Shown one piece after another: positions 33,840 to 42,368 of a stretch of DNA of 64,000 nt; position 1 is the first letter of the stretch, and every line of letters starts with the position of its first letter. A program made the position numbers and the translations under genes. The stretch is taken from the NCBI RefSeq assembly GCF_016909175.1, contig NZ_JAFBFI010000012.1, positions 62,001-126,000 of the forward strand, read 5' to 3'. Below the pieces are notes generated by a model. That model saw nothing but the letters and a program-made list of their open reading frames with translations. It was not told where the DNA came from and made no database searches. The stretch comes from Peribacillus deserti. Its GTDB lineage: Bacteria; Bacillota; Bacilli; Bacillales; DSM-1321.

Positions 33840-34812
33840 ACTCATTCAAAATGAAATGTTGAAGCTGCTCGCCAGAAAAAGGCTGATTGTAGTAGGAATT
33901 ATTCTATCAATACTTGTAGTCTTATTTACATATGCACAATATCAAACTGTACAGACACAGCTAAAGAAGCTTGGGACTACGGACTGGAGAACAACCCTTC
34001 AGCAGCAAATTATTGATACTCAGAACAGGCTGAGCAACAGCCGAATTCCTGATGACTTTAAAAAGGAGCTTGAGGTCCGGGTAAAACAGCAGCAATATTA
34101 TTTGGACAATGATATCAATCCAGCCGAACCAGGTGCTCCCAGCTTCACAAAAGAATTTATGGAAAATTCCATTGATTTGCTGCTGCCGCTGATGATTATG
34201 GTAATAGCAAGTGATTTAGTATCATCGGAATTTAGTATGGGCTCAATTAAACTGCTCCTCACCCGGCCGGTTAAAAGGTGGAAAATTCTTTTCAGCAAGT
34301 ATGTAACATTGCTGTTAGCCATATCACTAATCATTGCCATGATGGGGATGATTTCTTATTTGATTTCGGGTGTTGTTTTTGGATTTAAGGGCTGGACAGC
34401 GCCTGAATTTATTGGGTTTCAAATCACGGAAGCAGGGTTCGATGCATCAGGTGCCAGCATTATCCCTCAATGGCAATTTATCTTAATGGATTTTGGTGTA
34501 GTCTGGTTTGCTGCAGTTGTTGTCGGTACTCTGTCCTTCATGGTTTCTGTTTTAATAAGGAGCACGGCTGCCGGTATGGGAATTATTCTGGCATTACTAA
34601 TTGCAGGCGCCATCCTAAGCAATATGGTCTCTTCCTGGACATCAGCCAAGTATTTCTTTATGTTGAACATGAGACTGACAGATTACTTAAATGGCAGCCC
34701 TCCGCCAATAGAAGGAATGACCTTGTCTTTTTCCCTTGCAGTGCTGACTGTATGGTGGCTGCTGGCCCTTTTTATTTCTTTCGGTGTATTTACAAAAAAG
34801 GATATTTATTAA
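33832..34812 (+). CDS. ABC-2 type transporter permease
   Basis: 326 residues from a TTG at 33832, which follows GGCGGTGATC, a 9/10 match to the long anti-SD complement; the GTG at 33823 lacks such a site. Six predicted membrane segments, with a long extracytoplasmic helical loop between the first and second (about residues 40-110). The gene overlaps the end of the ATPase gene by eight bases, so the two are translationally coupled. It forms the membrane part of the exporter. Confidence 0.85.
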   Translation: MNKLIQNEMLKLLARKRLIVVGIILSILVVLFTYAQYQTVQTQLKKLGTTDWRTTLQQQIIDTQNRLSNSRIPDDFKKELEVRVKQQQYYLDNDINPAEPGAPSFTKEFMENSIDLLLPLMIMVIASDLVSSEFSMGSIKLLLTRPVKRWKILFSKYVTLLLAISLIIAMMGMISYLISGVVFGFKGWTAPEFIGFQITEAGFDASGASIIPQWQFILMDFGVVWFAAVVVGTLSFMVSVLIRSTAAGMGIILALLIAGAILSNMVSSWTSAKYFFMLNMRLTDYLNGSPPPIEGMTLSFSLAVLTVWWLLALFISFGVFTKKDIY

Positions 34813-34858
34813 ACTTGTATGGTTAAAAAACATATAAATGAAAAGAGGTATGGGCGAT

Positions 34859-35233
34859 ATGTTTAGTTTTGAAGGAATTGATCATGTACAATTAGCTGCC
34901 CCGGCTGATTGCGAAAAGGAAGCAAGATTATTTTATGGAGGAATATTAGGGATGGAAGAACTCCCGAAACCGGAAAGCCTAAGTCCATCAGGCTGCTGGT
35001 TCCGCTGTGGAAATCAGGAAATTCATATAGGAGTTGAGGAATTTTTTAGTCCCGCTAAAAAGGCTCACCCGGCATTAGTAGTAGCTAATTTAGATGAATT
35101 GGAACAGCATCTATCAAAAAACGGGGTTAAAATAAAGGCTGACAAGCCGATTGCAGGCAGAAAGAGATTCTTTATTAACGACCCTTTTGGGAATAGAGTA
35201 GAATTTCTCGAATTTATTACCGTGGAAAAATGA
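34859..35233 (+). CDS. VOC-family (glyoxalase-like) protein
   Basis: 124 residues from the ATG at 34859, nine bases behind AGAGGT. A single vicinal-oxygen-chelate fold with FEGIDHVQLAAP (metal His), FYGGILGMEELPKP, FRCGNQEIHIGVE and the C-terminal FINDPFGNRVEFLEF (Glu ligand). It could be a dioxygenase, a lyase or a resistance protein; the fold does not decide. Close behind the ABC-2 genes, so perhaps in the same unit. Confidence 0.8.
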   Translation: MFSFEGIDHVQLAAPADCEKEARLFYGGILGMEELPKPESLSPSGCWFRCGNQEIHIGVEEFFSPAKKAHPALVVANLDELEQHLSKNGVKIKADKPIAGRKRFFINDPFGNRVEFLEFITVEK

Positions 35234-35377
35234 AGAAGCACAGCGAATAAATCTAAGTCTTAAATAATATGAAACTTTTTCACTTCTATATCGTAAGCAT
35301 TGTGAGGCAAATGCATTCATTGATTTATGGAATGATTTATAAGATTCTATTTTTAATAGTAAAGGGAGCTGGAATAA

Positions 35378-36760
35378 ATGGCTGTTTCTTTAAGCAAAGG
35401 TCAAAAAGTAGATCTGACTAAAGGACAACCTGGACTGAACAATTTGCTTGTAGGTCTTGGGTGGGATCCTTCTCAAAGTGGAATGGATCTGGATGCTTCT
35501 GTTTTTCTTCTAACGGAAAATGGAAAAGTAACGGGTGAGCAGGATTTTATTTTTTATAACAATCCCCAGGGCGGGCAGGGATCGGTCATCTATAGTGGAG
35601 ATAATAGAAGCGGCCAGGGAGTGCAGGATGATGAACAAATACGTATAGACCTTAGGCGTGTACCTCAGCATGTTCACCGGATCGCTTTTTCTATAACGAT
35701 CCATGAAGGAGAGAGCAGGAGGCAGAACTTCGGTCAGGTCCAGAATGCTTATGTACGTGTCATAGATGAGGCTTCCGGGCAGGCATTAGTTCATTATCAT
35801 TTAGGTCGTGATTTTCAGGTGGAAACGGCTATTGTGGTCGCGGAATTATACCGTTACAAGGGAGACTGGAAATTTTCTGCAACAGGAAGCGGATTTAGCG
35901 GCGGTCTCGCTGCCCTGTGCCATAATTTCGGAATAGAAGTGGAGAGTCCGCAGCCAGCTGTTTCACCTCAGAGTTCGTTTGGAACAACTCCTTCTTCATC
36001 TTTTCAGCAGATACCATCCCAGCAGAGCTTTGCACCACAGCAAAACTTTAATACCACTCCTAATCAGCAAAATATGGGCGGTTCCTTTCATAACCCAGCG
36101 TCAGGCCATGGAGCTTCGCAATCCTCTGGTTCCGGATTTACTTGCTCAAGATGCGGATCGCAGAATGTTATGACAGGCAAAAAAGGATTCGGACTCGGCA
36201 AAGCAGCTATAGGAGGGCTTGTTTTAGGGCCGATTGGACTGTTAGGCGGATTTATCGGCGGAAATAAATTGAAGCTGACATGCGTGAATTGTAAAAACAC
36301 CTGGGAACCCGGGAATTCAGAGATATCCCGAATTACTGATACCCTTAAAAATCAAGCCAAGAACCTTATTCAGCAGTATAAATCAGCAGACTCACTGGAT
36401 GCAATTGTAGCAGGTCTTGCACTAGTTGCTATGGCTGACGGCAGGCTGGACCATGCTGAAAAACAAAAAGTACAAGAGTTTATCACTCAGAATTCTGAAT
36501 TAAGCTCGTTTGGTCCAGGGCAGGCTTTATCCAAATTTGATCATTATATCGGCAGCATGACGCGCGACCACCATCGTGGGAAAGAAGAAGCATTCAGTAA
36601 GCTTCACAAGCTGCGAAGCAAGCCAGATCTTGCAAAATTAGTTGTGAGATACTGTGTAGCAGTCGGTTATGCAGATGGCAACTTTTCGTATGAAGAGCAG
36701 CAGATGGTATCCGACATATGCAGAGTTTTAAACTTAAACCCATCTGAATTTCTTTACTAA
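35378..36760 (+). CDS. TerD - zinc ribbon - TerB fusion protein
   Basis: 460 residues. Residues 1-190 are a TerD domain with the calcium-site motifs (GLGWDPSQSGMDLDASVFLL, DFIFYNNPQ, SGDNRSGQG, DDEQIRIDL, HYHLGRDFQVETAI, WKFSATGSGF). A Gln/Ser/Pro-rich linker (about 190-260) follows. Then comes a zinc ribbon split by a glycine-rich hydrophobic hairpin (CSRCGSQN ... GGLVLGPIGLLGGFIGG ... CVNCKNTW). The C-terminal 140 residues are TerB-like (MADGRLDHAEKQKVQEFI, YADGNFSYEEQQMVSDI). Ter proteins act in tellurite, phage and stress responses at the membrane. No other ter genes are adjacent. Confidence 0.85.
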   Translation: MAVSLSKGQKVDLTKGQPGLNNLLVGLGWDPSQSGMDLDASVFLLTENGKVTGEQDFIFYNNPQGGQGSVIYSGDNRSGQGVQDDEQIRIDLRRVPQHVHRIAFSITIHEGESRRQNFGQVQNAYVRVIDEASGQALVHYHLGRDFQVETAIVVAELYRYKGDWKFSATGSGFSGGLAALCHNFGIEVESPQPAVSPQSSFGTTPSSSFQQIPSQQSFAPQQNFNTTPNQQNMGGSFHNPASGHGASQSSGSGFTCSRCGSQNVMTGKKGFGLGKAAIGGLVLGPIGLLGGFIGGNKLKLTCVNCKNTWEPGNSEISRITDTLKNQAKNLIQQYKSADSLDAIVAGLALVAMADGRLDHAEKQKVQEFITQNSELSSFGPGQALSKFDHYIGSMTRDHHRGKEEAFSKLHKLRSKPDLAKLVVRYCVAVGYADGNFSYEEQQMVSDICRVLNLNPSEFLY

Positions 36761-36767
36761 AGGCGAT

Positions 36768-37202
36768 GTTAAAGTTCAATGTTGATTTTCGCACTAAGTT
36801 GACCTTCGTTTAAGGTACGAGACTCCTGAGGGAAAAGCGAGTGTTGTCTAGCTCCGGACTGACACCTTCGGTCATAAGCCATTCGCCATCAAAAGGCAAA
36901 AAGCGCCTTTCGCTGCCGCTTGTCTTATGTCTGGCTAACGCATAAGGGCGACTATGCTTCTGTCTTCGCTGTCGCTTGCCAATCAGCAAGTCTTCTTTAT
37001 CAGGTATCTAACTTTCTATATAGTGGTTTTTTTAACGAGTTTGTTCATCACAATTCTCTAAAAAAGAAGTACCTTGAAAGTCACCGTCCTCCGCTTTTCT
37101 ATTAAGGGAGACCCCGCAGGCGTACACGTGAGAGGAGGCTCCCGAACCGCCCGCGGAAAGCGAGTGCCTGTAGCGGAAATCAACAGACAAGTTTAACAGA
37201 GC
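36768..37202 (+). repeat. Dispersed repeat interrupted by a second repeat
   Basis: The outer element starts with GTTAAAGTTCAATGTTGATT and ends with GCGGAAATCAACAGACAAG and TTTAACAGAGC, the same ends and order as the copies at 1228 and 56442. Its GGGAAAAGCGAG and GAGACCCCGCAGGCG blocks, adjacent in the copy at 1228, are here about 270 bases apart. It lies between the TerD fusion gene and the pyrH unit; 37203-37462 holds a TATAAT at 37395-37400 and nothing else recognised. Confidence 0.75.
36841..37098 (+). repeat. Second repeat type nested inside the first
   Basis: It begins TTGTCTAGCTCCGGACTGAC, continues GGTCATAAGCCATTCGCCATC, AAAAGGCAAAAAGCGCC, CTTATGTCTGGCTAACGCATAAG, and ends GTCCTCCGCTTTTC. 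That is the layout I know from another Bacillaceae intergenic repeat beginning TGTCTAGCTCC. No ORF or transposase is present. Exact junctions cannot be set by eye. Confidence 0.6.
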
Positions 37203-37462
37203 TTTACTAAAAAAGGCCGGCTGTTTGAGCCTGCGGGCGTTCTTCTTAATTCTTGCTATAAGTAAGACTATGGTGATGGGTTGGTCACATATCAATTAGA
37301 AGAGAGTTTTTATCCTTTCCTTGCAGGTTATTAAAAAATTGTTAGCAAGCCGTACAAAAGACTATTGTGCTGCCGATTATTAGAATAATAGTTGTATAAT
37401 ATGCTTGTTTACATATATAATGGTTTGCAGTAAAGCAAAAATTTGGAAAGGAAGTGAGCTGC

Positions 37463-37576
37463 ATGATAAGATCGCTGGCTAATCAATCTATCACATTCAC
37501 TTCCTTTTATTTCATTAAAGAAGCAGATGCATTTAGCATTTGCTTCTTTTTTTTGAAAAGGGGGAGAAAAAGATGA
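37463..37576 (+). CDS. Putative 37-residue leader peptide overlapping pyrH
   Basis: ATG behind AAAGGAAGTGAG; 37 codons ending in a TGA that overlaps the pyrH ATG (ATGA). The peptide is hydrophobic in the middle (FTSFYFIKEADAFSICFFFLK) and basic at the end. It is translated straight through an intrinsic terminator at 37517-37554, and AAAGGAAGTGA at its own ribosome site can pair with TCACTTCCTTT inside it. This is the layout of a translation-linked attenuator. Expression is inferred. Confidence 0.5.
   Translation: MIRSLANQSITFTSFYFIKEADAFSICFFFLKRGRKR
37517..37554 (+). terminator. Attenuator-like terminator just upstream of pyrH
   Basis: AAAGAAGCA-G-AT pairs with AT-T-TGCTTCTTT around a GCATTTAGC loop, followed by eight T residues, 19 bases before the pyrH start codon. 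It lies inside the leader ORF, so it must be read through for pyrH to be expressed. Confidence 0.75.
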
Positions 37577-38307
37577 AAAAGTATCAAAGAATTTTAGTTA
37601 AATTGAGTGGAGGAGCTTTATCAGATGAGAATGGAAACAGCTTCGACCCGGCGAGCCTGGAGCACATTGGAAAGGAAATATTATCATTGGCAGACCTTGG
37701 CATTGAGGTATCGCTTGTTATCGGGGGCGGAAATATATTCAGAGGGAAGCTGGCTGACTATTGGGGAATAGACCGAGTTGAAGCAGATAATATTGGCACA
37801 CTTGGAACTATTATTAATAGTCTGATGCTAAGAGGAGTTCTTAAAAGCAAGACTGATAGAGAGGTTCGGGTTATGACATCCATTCCTGCCTCCACAGTTG
37901 CTGAACCTTATATCAGGCTGCGAGCAATCCATCATTTGGAAAAAGGGTATATTGTGATTTTTGCCGGGGGAAATGGCCAGCCTTTTGTGACAACCGATTA
38001 CCCAAGTGTACAAAGGGCCATTGAAATGGAAAGTGATGCGATATTAGTGGCTAAACAGGGTGTTGATGGTGTATTTACCAGTGACCCTAGGAAAGATGCA
38101 ACGGCAAAAATGTATAAGACCTTGAATTATAATGATGTGGTAAAAAATAATATAGAAATTATGGATCAATCATCTTTACTGCTGGCAAGAGATTTTAAAT
38201 TGCCTGTTCATATTTTTAACTTTAGCCAAGAAGGCACTATGAGAAAAATCTGTGAAGGTGAAAGCGTTGGAACCTTAATAAACAGTGAAGCGACGATGCT
38301 GACCTAA
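37573..38307 (+). CDS. pyrH: UMP kinase (uridylate kinase)
   Basis: Phosphorylates UMP to UDP with ATP; bacterial amino-acid-kinase fold, hexameric. 244 residues from the ATG at 37573 behind GGGGGAG. Motifs: ILVKLSGGAL (KLSGxAL), VIGGGNIFRG, TDREVRVMTSIP, FAGGNGQPFVTTDYPSVQRAIE and KQGVDGVFTSDPRKD. In most bacilli pyrH lies between tsf and frr; here it is alone, behind a leader ORF and attenuator. It is therefore probably a second, conditionally expressed copy, but the other copy is not visible. Confidence 0.88.
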   Translation: MKKYQRILVKLSGGALSDENGNSFDPASLEHIGKEILSLADLGIEVSLVIGGGNIFRGKLADYWGIDRVEADNIGTLGTIINSLMLRGVLKSKTDREVRVMTSIPASTVAEPYIRLRAIHHLEKGYIVIFAGGNGQPFVTTDYPSVQRAIEMESDAILVAKQGVDGVFTSDPRKDATAKMYKTLNYNDVVKNNIEIMDQSSLLLARDFKLPVHIFNFSQEGTMRKICEGESVGTLINSEATMLT

Positions 38308-38320
38308 AAGGCATGAGATA

Positions 38321-38348
38321 AAAAAAGCGATCGATTGATCGCCTTTTT
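38321..38348. terminator. Terminator between pyrH and the S9 peptidase gene
   Basis: GCGATC-GATT-GATCGC stem flanked by A and T tracts, located between convergent genes, so usable on both strands. Confidence 0.82.
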
Positions 38349-38350
38349 GG

Positions 38351-40330
38351 TTACTTCAAATATGTAAGAAACCAATCCCTGATTTGTTCAGTATGATTAA
38401 TGCGGGCAAAAGGTTTTCCGCTTCGTGTTATTTCATGATTCTCGCCGGGATAGGAAACTAAGACCGCTTCTTTTCTCTGTCGTTTAAGAGCGACAAAAAA
38501 TTGCTCGGCTTGTTCGATTGGACAGCGATAATCTTTTTCGCCATGAAGCAAAAGAAGAGGAGTCTCTACTTGGGAAACATATTTCAGAGGGGAATGATTC
38601 CACAGCATTTCCGGGTTCTCGATTACATTCCCTTTGAGCTCCCACTCTGTAAAGTAGTACCCAATATCGCTGACTCCGTAGAAGCTGAGCCAATTACTGA
38701 TGCAACGCTGCGTGACAGCAGCTTTAAATCGGTTCGTGCGGCCAATGATCCAGTTGGTCATGAAGCCTCCATAACTTCCTCCTGTTACTCCCAGCCTGGT
38801 TTCGTCGATATATGAGTAAGATGCCAGGGCATGGTCTACTGCAGACATAATGTCTTTATAATCGTCTCCGCCATAGTCTCCTCTGACTGCGTTAACGAAT
38901 TCCTGGCCATAGCCATGACTTCCTCGCGGATTCGTATAGAGGACGGTAAAACCCTGGGCTGATAGAGTTTGAAATTCATGATAATACGTGTTCGCATACA
39001 TCGCATGCGGCCCGCCATGAATCTCTAGGATTAACGGATACTTTTGATCCTGTTTGAATTTAAGAGGCTTAATAATCCAGCCGTGCAGGTCCTTCCCATC
39101 CGGAGCTTTCCACGAGAAGGGTTCTGCGGGTGTTAATTCAATATCGTTTAAATAAGATTGGTTTACATTAGTCATTTGCTGCAGAGTGCCATTAGTCAGG
39201 TTCAACGAATATAGGTCCCCGGGGTTGGCAGGATGACTAATTGCCACAACTGCCTGATGCGTATGAGGATTGATTGAAAGTCCATAAATATGTTCTGGCT
39301 CCAAGCGTGAAGGATACATAGCTCCTTCAACCGTTCCATAATAAACACCCGTACTTCCATGATCACTCATAATAAAATAAAATCCAAGGCTGTCAGAGGT
39401 CCATGTTATCCCCGAATCCGAGCCCCCCGCATGGAAATCTCCTATTGCAATATCCCCAATATAAGCATCCCATTCGGAAGTAAGGCAGCTAAGCTCGCCA
39501 TATTGTGTATCATACAGCCAGATTTTTGGAAGAGAAGCTCCTTTGTATTCCTTTTCATGGCCGATCAGTGAGAGGTATCTCCCATCAGGTGACCAATGAG
39601 CATCTGAATAGTAGCCGCTGCCGCCAGTCAACTTTGTTTTTTCATTATTTGAGAGATTAAGCATATATACATCAGAAATAATGGCATAGTCACGGTCTTC
39701 ATCTTCACTTGCGGAATAAACAATGGCTGTGCCATCAGGCGACCAATCAGATGGCGAACAGTCCCAGTCTCCTTCTGACACCTGGTTCAGTGCTTTTGTT
39801 TCTATGTCTAATATAAAGAGCTGCTGATAGGTGTCCTTAAGATAACCAGAAGAATCGGATTTGTAACGAACTTTGTTAAAGATTGCGGCTTTAGATGGTT
39901 TTACATCCTTCTCCTTATTTTTCGGATCTATCAAATATGGTTCACCTGGCGTCACTCCGCTGGAAAAAAGGATTTTTGAAGAACAGGGAGACCAGACGAT
40001 AGAGCCGGCCCCATTATTGAGTTCTGTGAGACATTCGGCTTCTCCGCCATTTTTACTAATTAAGTAAATTTGTGTTTCACCAGATCGGTTAGAAAGAAAT
40101 GCTAATTTTTCACCATCAGGCGACCAGCGAGGTGAGTGATTTTTATGCTTTCCAAAGGTCCATTGGCTTGTAGAACGAGTATTCAGATCTAATAGATAAA
40201 TATTAGACGTGTAATGATTATCAAGGTCAGCGATGGTCTTGACAAAAGCAGCCTTCTCGCCACAGGGTGATAATTGCGGATCAGTAACTGAATATAATTG
40301 GTAAAGATCTTCGGCTGAAATGCCTCTCAT
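38351..40330 (-). CDS. yuxL: S9-family serine peptidase (YuxL-like acylaminoacyl peptidase)
   Basis: 659 residues, close to B. subtilis YuxL. The N-terminal 400 form a beta-propeller with repeated WSPDG motifs (SPRWSPDGEKLAFLSNRSG, PSDWSPDGTAIVYSAS, DAHWSPDGRYLSLIG). The C-terminal alpha/beta hydrolase domain carries the triad: Ser in TGGSYGGFMTNW (about 517), Asp in LLHGEKDYRCP (about 597) and His in PGENHEITRSG (about 635). Cytoplasmic degradation of short or blocked peptides is the family role. ATG start; convergent with pyrH. Confidence 0.88.
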   Translation of the reverse strand: MRGISAEDLYQLYSVTDPQLSPCGEKAAFVKTIADLDNHYTSNIYLLDLNTRSTSQWTFGKHKNHSPRWSPDGEKLAFLSNRSGETQIYLISKNGGEAECLTELNNGAGSIVWSPCSSKILFSSGVTPGEPYLIDPKNKEKDVKPSKAAIFNKVRYKSDSSGYLKDTYQQLFILDIETKALNQVSEGDWDCSPSDWSPDGTAIVYSASEDEDRDYAIISDVYMLNLSNNEKTKLTGGSGYYSDAHWSPDGRYLSLIGHEKEYKGASLPKIWLYDTQYGELSCLTSEWDAYIGDIAIGDFHAGGSDSGITWTSDSLGFYFIMSDHGSTGVYYGTVEGAMYPSRLEPEHIYGLSINPHTHQAVVAISHPANPGDLYSLNLTNGTLQQMTNVNQSYLNDIELTPAEPFSWKAPDGKDLHGWIIKPLKFKQDQKYPLILEIHGGPHAMYANTYYHEFQTLSAQGFTVLYTNPRGSHGYGQEFVNAVRGDYGGDDYKDIMSAVDHALASYSYIDETRLGVTGGSYGGFMTNWIIGRTNRFKAAVTQRCISNWLSFYGVSDIGYYFTEWELKGNVIENPEMLWNHSPLKYVSQVETPLLLLHGEKDYRCPIEQAEQFFVALKRQRKEAVLVSYPGENHEITRSGKPFARINHTEQIRDWFLTYLK

Positions 40331-40555
40331 GTTTCCTTATCCTCTCTTAATAAATTTACTATTTGAGCATATCATGAAAATTGTTAAAAAACTCTAGCAA
40401 TTCATTTTATTAACACACAAAAAATTCCCCCTGTGATAGACAAGTTATAGTGCAAAAGGTTTTATTACTTCACTGCAATGCTAATACTCTATGAGCAGAT
40501 AAGACTTTTTAACTGCTGTATATAATAAGAATTAACTAAAAATATACAACTTTAT

Positions 40556-40571
40556 AACTAATCGAATAGTT
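40556..40571 (+). promoter_or_regulatory. Operator-like inverted repeat upstream of the ABC exporter operon
   Basis: AACTA-atcgaa-TAGTT, extending with imperfect pairs to about 22 bases, lies 58 bases before the first start codon, near weak promoter hexamers (TTGTAA and TAAAAT). Its size and symmetry resemble MarR-type operators. No regulator gene is adjacent, so this is a suggestion only. Confidence 0.35.
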
Positions 40572-40628
40572 GTAATTTTAAAAATATGTTAAAATATAGG
40601 CTGTTGCTTGAAAAGGGGGTCTAGGGAT

Positions 40629-42368
40629 ATGAAGTTACTAAAGGAAACACTTATGCATTTTAAACCTTATTGGAAAGGACTTCTGATTGCATTTGCCTGT
40701 TCATTGGTCGGCGGTGTATTTACGATTTTTCCGCCCGTTCTAACAGGAAAAATAGTCGATGGAATTGTTTCAGACACATCAGGGCGGATCATTGGCTGGA
40801 TGATTGCCGGAGTCATGTTCTCTTTTCTTTTTAAGGTGGTATTTGAATCTCTTCAGGAATTATTGCAGGTTAGAATCGGACTGGACGTAATTACAGATAT
40901 GCAGCTCAGGGCATTTAGACGTTTGCATAAGACGCCGATGTCTTTTTTTACGACAACGCCCCGGGGAGACATGCTATACAGGCTTACACATGATGTTGAA
41001 TCTGTTCAAAATTTGAACAATACGGTTATACCAAGGTTTGTACAGCAATTAATAAGTGCGGTTGCTGCGTTTACTGCCGTAATTTCATTATATTGGCCGG
41101 CAGCCGTTATAATGGTTGGAGTATTTGCGATATATCTTTATCCCTCATTTAAGATTGGAACAAAGGTTAGAAAAATGGGGGCCGTCCAGCGGGATATGAG
41201 CGCAGATATGTACAGCCATCTGCAGGAAAGCATTGAATCGATCCGGCTTGTACGAACTTTTCAGACACAATCCAAGGAAATAAAGACACAGGAAGAAAAG
41301 CTTACTAAGTGGAAAAACTTTTCAATCCGTCTTGCATTGATTGGAAAGGTTAACTGGCGTTTAGGGAACTTGTTTAATATTGCTACACCTGGTGTGGTAA
41401 TGCTTGTTGGCGGATTATCAGTCTGGCAGGATAAAATTACAATAGGAACACTCGTAGCCACTCTAAGTTTTATTCCGATTATGTTTATGCCTGTCCGTTC
41501 GCTGGCAGAAAATGCTTTAATTATTCAACAGGCAATACCAGCTCTTCAGCGGATATATGAGTATTTCGATCTTCCTCAGGAACATAATGACAACCTGCCT
41601 GGCATTGGACAAATAAAAGGCTCCATTCAAATGGACGATATTTGGTTTAAGTATCCGGGTACAGAGCATTTTGTTCTTAAAGGAGTCACTCTTAAGATGG
41701 AATCTGGGACACACATAGGAATTGTCGGAACAAGCGGGGGAGGGAAAAGCACTCTCGTTCAAGTATTGCTCGGACTTTTCAACCCAGATAAAGGCAGTGT
41801 ACATATTGACCATAAAAACCTAAATGAATATAACCGAAACTCTTTCAGGCAGCAGGTAGGAGTTGTATCCCAGGAAACATTCCTGCTGAACAGTACGCTG
41901 CGTAAGAATCTTCTATATGGGCGGCCTGAAGCATCACAAGCGGAACTAGATGAAGCGTGTGAGGCAGCAGGACTTACCGAGCTCATAACATCACTCACAG
42001 AGGGATATGAAACAATTGTAGGAGAAAGAGGGCTTAAGCTGTCAGGAGGACAAAGGCAGAGGGTTGCCCTTGCCCGTGCGATCTTAAGACATCCGCCTGT
42101 TTTAATATTTGATGAAGCAACATCTTCTTTAGACGGTGAAACAGAAGAGCGCGTGCAGGCTTCGTTAGAGGAGTTAATACCAGGAAGAACCACGATAACA
42201 ATTGCACACAGACTTGTAACGGTAAGGAATGCAGATAAAATCATTCTGCTTGATAAAGGCGTTGCTGCCGAAGAAGGAACACATGAAGAATTGCTTGCAT
42301 TAAGAGGCCAATATTATCAGTTATACATGGCCCAGTACAGCGAGCTTGAAAAGGAGAGTGCAGTATGA
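40629..42368 (+). CDS. ABC exporter half-transporter (heterodimer subunit 1)
   Basis: 579 residues from the ATG at 40629 behind AAGGGGG. An N-terminal six-span transmembrane domain (about 1-310) is fused to an ABC domain: Walker A GTSGGGKST, signature LSGGQRQRVALARA, Walker B LIFDEATSSLDGE with the catalytic Glu, and H-loop AHRLVT. The stop overlaps the start of the next half-transporter by four bases (ATGA). Such pairs (YfiB/YfiC, BmrC/BmrD) export drugs or peptides. Confidence 0.88.
   Translation: MKLLKETLMHFKPYWKGLLIAFACSLVGGVFTIFPPVLTGKIVDGIVSDTSGRIIGWMIAGVMFSFLFKVVFESLQELLQVRIGLDVITDMQLRAFRRLHKTPMSFFTTTPRGDMLYRLTHDVESVQNLNNTVIPRFVQQLISAVAAFTAVISLYWPAAVIMVGVFAIYLYPSFKIGTKVRKMGAVQRDMSADMYSHLQESIESIRLVRTFQTQSKEIKTQEEKLTKWKNFSIRLALIGKVNWRLGNLFNIATPGVVMLVGGLSVWQDKITIGTLVATLSFIPIMFMPVRSLAENALIIQQAIPALQRIYEYFDLPQEHNDNLPGIGQIKGSIQMDDIWFKYPGTEHFVLKGVTLKMESGTHIGIVGTSGGGKSTLVQVLLGLFNPDKGSVHIDHKNLNEYNRNSFRQQVGVVSQETFLLNSTLRKNLLYGRPEASQAELDEACEAAGLTELITSLTEGYETIVGERGLKLSGGQRQRVALARAILRHPPVLIFDEATSSLDGETEERVQASLEELIPGRTTITIAHRLVTVRNADKIILLDKGVAAEEGTHEELLALRGQYYQLYMAQYSELEKESAV

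Noticed and set aside
35378-36760. Complete tellurite-resistance (ter) operon
   Set aside because: Only a single fusion gene is present; no terA, terC, terZ or similar genes are adjacent.
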